A stretch of 64,000 bases of DNA from Bacteroidales bacterium (GTDB lineage: Bacteria > Bacteroidota > Bacteroidia > Bacteroidales > Tenuifilaceae), in assembly GCA_013376985.1 (NCBI GenBank), contig JACABB010000001.1, positions 65,560 through 129,559 of the forward strand, given 5' to 3'. Both the position numbers and the translations under genes were made by a program. The notes beneath the pieces are model-generated. The model was not told the origin of the DNA. It was given only the letters and a program-made list of their open reading frames with translations, and searched no databases. This document shows, one piece after another, positions 62,033 to 64,000 of the stretch (its first letter is position 1; the number at the start of each line of letters is the position of its first letter).

Positions 62033-64000
62033 CTATTTTTTAAGCATTTTCTTGATTGCTTCAAGTTCAGCCTTGAGGTCTTGAATCTCCTTAGCGTCGT
62101 TTTTGAGTTGAGCATTCTCTGCTTTTAAAGCATCAATTTGCACCTGTTGTTCCTGCAATGCTTTTACCAAAGGGGCAATAAAATCTGTATATCGAAGACC
62201 TAGAGTACGATCAGCATCACCACCAATGGTAAGCATACTATTATTAGTACCAATTAGTTTTTCAATATCTTGTGCAATGAAACCATAGTTTATTTTATCG
62301 TCACCTTGTTTCATCTGAAACTCAACGGGGCGAAGTTTTAGAATAAAATCCAATCCGCTATTTAAATCTTTGATATTCTTTTTCAATCGCATATCCGATG
62401 CAGAAGTAAACGCTACTTGACCTTCAATTACAGAAACGGCCGTATTTCCAATCCTAACTTTATTATTAGCATTTGCAATAGCACCATTACCAATAGCCGT
62501 AGCATTGATTGCTGTGGCTTGAGCCTGATTACCTAAAGCTACGGAGTAATTAGAACTGGCTACACTTCGAGTACCTAAGGAAATGGAACTTTGCCCACCA
62601 GAGTTAGCTGCATAGCCCACTGCAATTGAAGCTTGCCCAGTAGCGTAAGTAGTGTCCGGATTTGATCCGTTTGCCCCAATGGCGATTGAGACATATGCTG
62701 TTGATTTAGTATTTGTACCAAAGGCTATAGCATCGTTATTTAACGCTCTGGCATGGCTGCCTAATGCATATGCACGCTGACCATAACATTCTGCATTATC
62801 ACCAATAGCATAGCTTCCCCAGGCTGTATTAGAACCGTATGCAACTTTTGAATTGCTTCCTATAGCATAGCTGTTAAGACCCCCTGAAACTGATGCGTTT
62901 GTCCCAAAAGCGTAACAGTCTGTTGATCCTGTAACTAATGATGTATTGCCCAAAGCATAGCTGTTTGTAGAATAAGAAAGTACCTGTGCTGAATTTCCAA
63001 AAGCATAGCTGTTGGAAGAATTCGATAAAACTTTTGCTAGTTTTCCAAAAGCATAGCAATCAGAAGAACCCGATGATTCTGTTTGATAACCTATTGCAAT
63101 ATTATTTGTGTTTGTAGCTTGAGCCTGCGAACCAAAGGCGAAGGAGTAAAGCCCACTAGCAAGACAGGATTCACCAATTGCTGTAGCATAGGTATTGGAT
63201 GCTACAGTGTTATATCCCATAGCCTGTGAGTAGTCACCTTTTGCTTTGGAGTGGTATCCTGAAGAAAAGGAGTTAAATCCAACATCAGCAGGATCAAGTA
63301 CTTGAACTCTGCCTACTAAAAATGCCTCTTTCAATGGATACCATAGTAGTTGTGCGTTATCATTAATTATAAGTGGTGTACTAACGGGAGAGACATTAAA
63401 ATAATCGTTATCAGTTAGTTTTTTATTGGAAAGTCCACCCACAGCAAATCCACCTTTTGCTCCTTTTATAGAAGGAACTTCTTTTATCCAAATACGCGCA
63501 CTATCTGGTGTAATACGGAAATACTCGGTTGATGCTTTTGCCTGATTTGAAAGTCCTCCTACAGCAAATCCTCCTTTAGCACCCTTAATCACAGCATCTT
63601 CAACGTAAACTCTTACGCCACCTTGATATACACCAAGAACAACATTCCCATCTTTATTTTTTACTTCGAAGATTGGATCATCAGGTCCAGCTGTAGCGCT
63701 GCTAGTTACAGTATGTGCTGATGCCCACGTGCCGTTAACAGCATACTGAGCGTAGGGAACAGATTGGAGTTGGGTCAAACCCATTGAAATATATCCAGCC
63801 CCATCTTTTTTATCAACCTCTACTTTAACCCAAATGTTTCCATCTTTCCATACCACATTATTAATATCTCCTTGATTTTGAGCAACTCCCGCCCCAATTG
63901 TTAGGTTAATAATTCCTTGAGGGGTAGTAGTTTTCGAGTGAGTTTCGCTGTAATAAACTGGAGTTCCAGTGTCATTTGTAAGCGTTATGCGAATGGATAC
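62033..64000 (-). CDS. Secreted fibre protein with YadA-like head and S74 domain, N-terminus cut by window edge
   Basis: The minus-strand frame is open from base 64000, so the gene continues past the window; 655 codons plus stop are visible. The first visible residues (VSIRITLTNDTGTPVYYSETH, then GIINLTIGAG) belong to the shared N-terminal domain. Two GAKGG modules follow, the second altered to GGLSNKKL. YadA/Hep_Hag head repeats (SYAFGNSAQVLS, SYALGNTSLVTG) make up the middle. The S74 chaperone has ASDMRLKKNI and ends in a coiled coil. Signal peptide and the first approximately 35 residues are missing from view. It is closest in type to the 49139-52213 gene. Confidence 0.85.
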   Translation of the reverse strand, partial: VSIRITLTNDTGTPVYYSETHSKTTTPQGIINLTIGAGVAQNQGDINNVVWKDGNIWVKVEVDKKDGAGYISMGLTQLQSVPYAQYAVNGTWASAHTVTSSATAGPDDPIFEVKNKDGNVVLGVYQGGVRVYVEDAVIKGAKGGFAVGGLSNQAKASTEYFRITPDSARIWIKEVPSIKGAKGGFAVGGLSNKKLTDNDYFNVSPVSTPLIINDNAQLLWYPLKEAFLVGRVQVLDPADVGFNSFSSGYHSKAKGDYSQAMGYNTVASNTYATAIGESCLASGLYSFAFGSQAQATNTNNIAIGYQTESSGSSDCYAFGKLAKVLSNSSNSYAFGNSAQVLSYSTNSYALGNTSLVTGSTDCYAFGTNASVSGGLNSYAIGSNSKVAYGSNTAWGSYAIGDNAECYGQRAYALGSHARALNNDAIAFGTNTKSTAYVSIAIGANGSNPDTTYATGQASIAVGYAANSGGQSSISLGTRSVASSNYSVALGNQAQATAINATAIGNGAIANANNKVRIGNTAVSVIEGQVAFTSASDMRLKKNIKDLNSGLDFILKLRPVEFQMKQGDDKINYGFIAQDIEKLIGTNNSMLTIGGDADRTLGLRYTDFIAPLVKALQEQQVQIDALKAENAQLKNDAKEIQDLKAELEAIKKMLKK

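Noticed and set aside
40925-64000. Prophage tail-fibre region
   Set aside because: The fibre proteins have signal peptides, and there is no capsid, terminase, tail or integrase gene nearby. They look like chromosomal surface proteins that share the S74 domain with phage fibres.
8065-64000. T9SS cargo proteins among the large secreted genes
   Set aside because: I looked for C-terminal sorting domains on the fibre, VWA, caspase and transglutaminase proteins and saw none; their C-termini are S74 domains, membrane helices or enzyme folds.

Overview
The window comes from a low-GC member of the Bacteroidota. The evidence is a complete SprA/Sov-type type IX secretion (T9SS) translocon gene, an HU-CCDC81/SPOR protein, a phosphate-selective porin placed in front of a pst operon, a futalosine-pathway gene, promoter-like elements of the Bacteroidota form (TTTG, then TAnnTTTG), and starts without strong Shine-Dalgarno sequences. 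The genus cannot be fixed from what is here.

Layout. 1-1734: an edge-truncated MmcQ/YjbR gene and a cadherin/LamG lipoprotein. 1911-7438: a surface-glycan cluster (flippase, GT4 glycosyltransferase, WecF-like Fuc4NAc transferase, DegT aminotransferase and, convergent, a NeuD/PglD-type acetyltransferase) that looks like a 4-acetamido-sugar module. 7499-17162 (minus): gcvH, sprA, ruvA, pdxA. 17360-19989: mqnC (menaquinone), a small orphan gene and a methyltransferase. 20153-23095: a WD40-OmpA-caspase fusion. 23321-25215: tRNA-Gln(CUG) beside glnS. 25781-32526 (minus): a phosphate operon in the order porin, pstS, pstC, pstA, pstB, phoU, PhoB-like regulator. 32899-40738 (minus): cutC, a tandem transglutaminase protein, an HU-SPOR protein and a propeller-SpoIIE phosphatase.

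40925-64000 is the most unusual part. Five very large secreted fibre proteins lie on the minus strand (40925-46150, 49139-52213, 55809-59375, 59556-61841 and 62033 to the window edge). All have one type of N-terminal domain, one to several copies of a module built on a nearly invariant core (GAKGGFAVGGLSNQAK), long runs of head-like repeats, and a C-terminal S74 intramolecular chaperone domain that keeps its Ser/Lys dyad. One also carries collagen-like Gly-X-Y stretches. A VWA-domain membrane protein (46711-49086, plus strand) sits inside the array. A small accessory island (about 52220-55750) interrupts it: a REP-associated tyrosine transposase with its REP palindromes, a TIR-domain protein of the kind used in immunity, and a striking 21-nt-period minisatellite (55216-55696) with two 41-bp hairpin spacers.

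The genes suggest a free-living or surface-associated bacterium that invests in envelope structure: T9SS, exported glycan and a repeat-rich adhesin or fibre array. The observations most worth following up are the minisatellite, the shared fibre module with a gene-conversion-like identical tract, the solute-binding-like insert in PstC, and the WD40-OmpA-caspase fusion.
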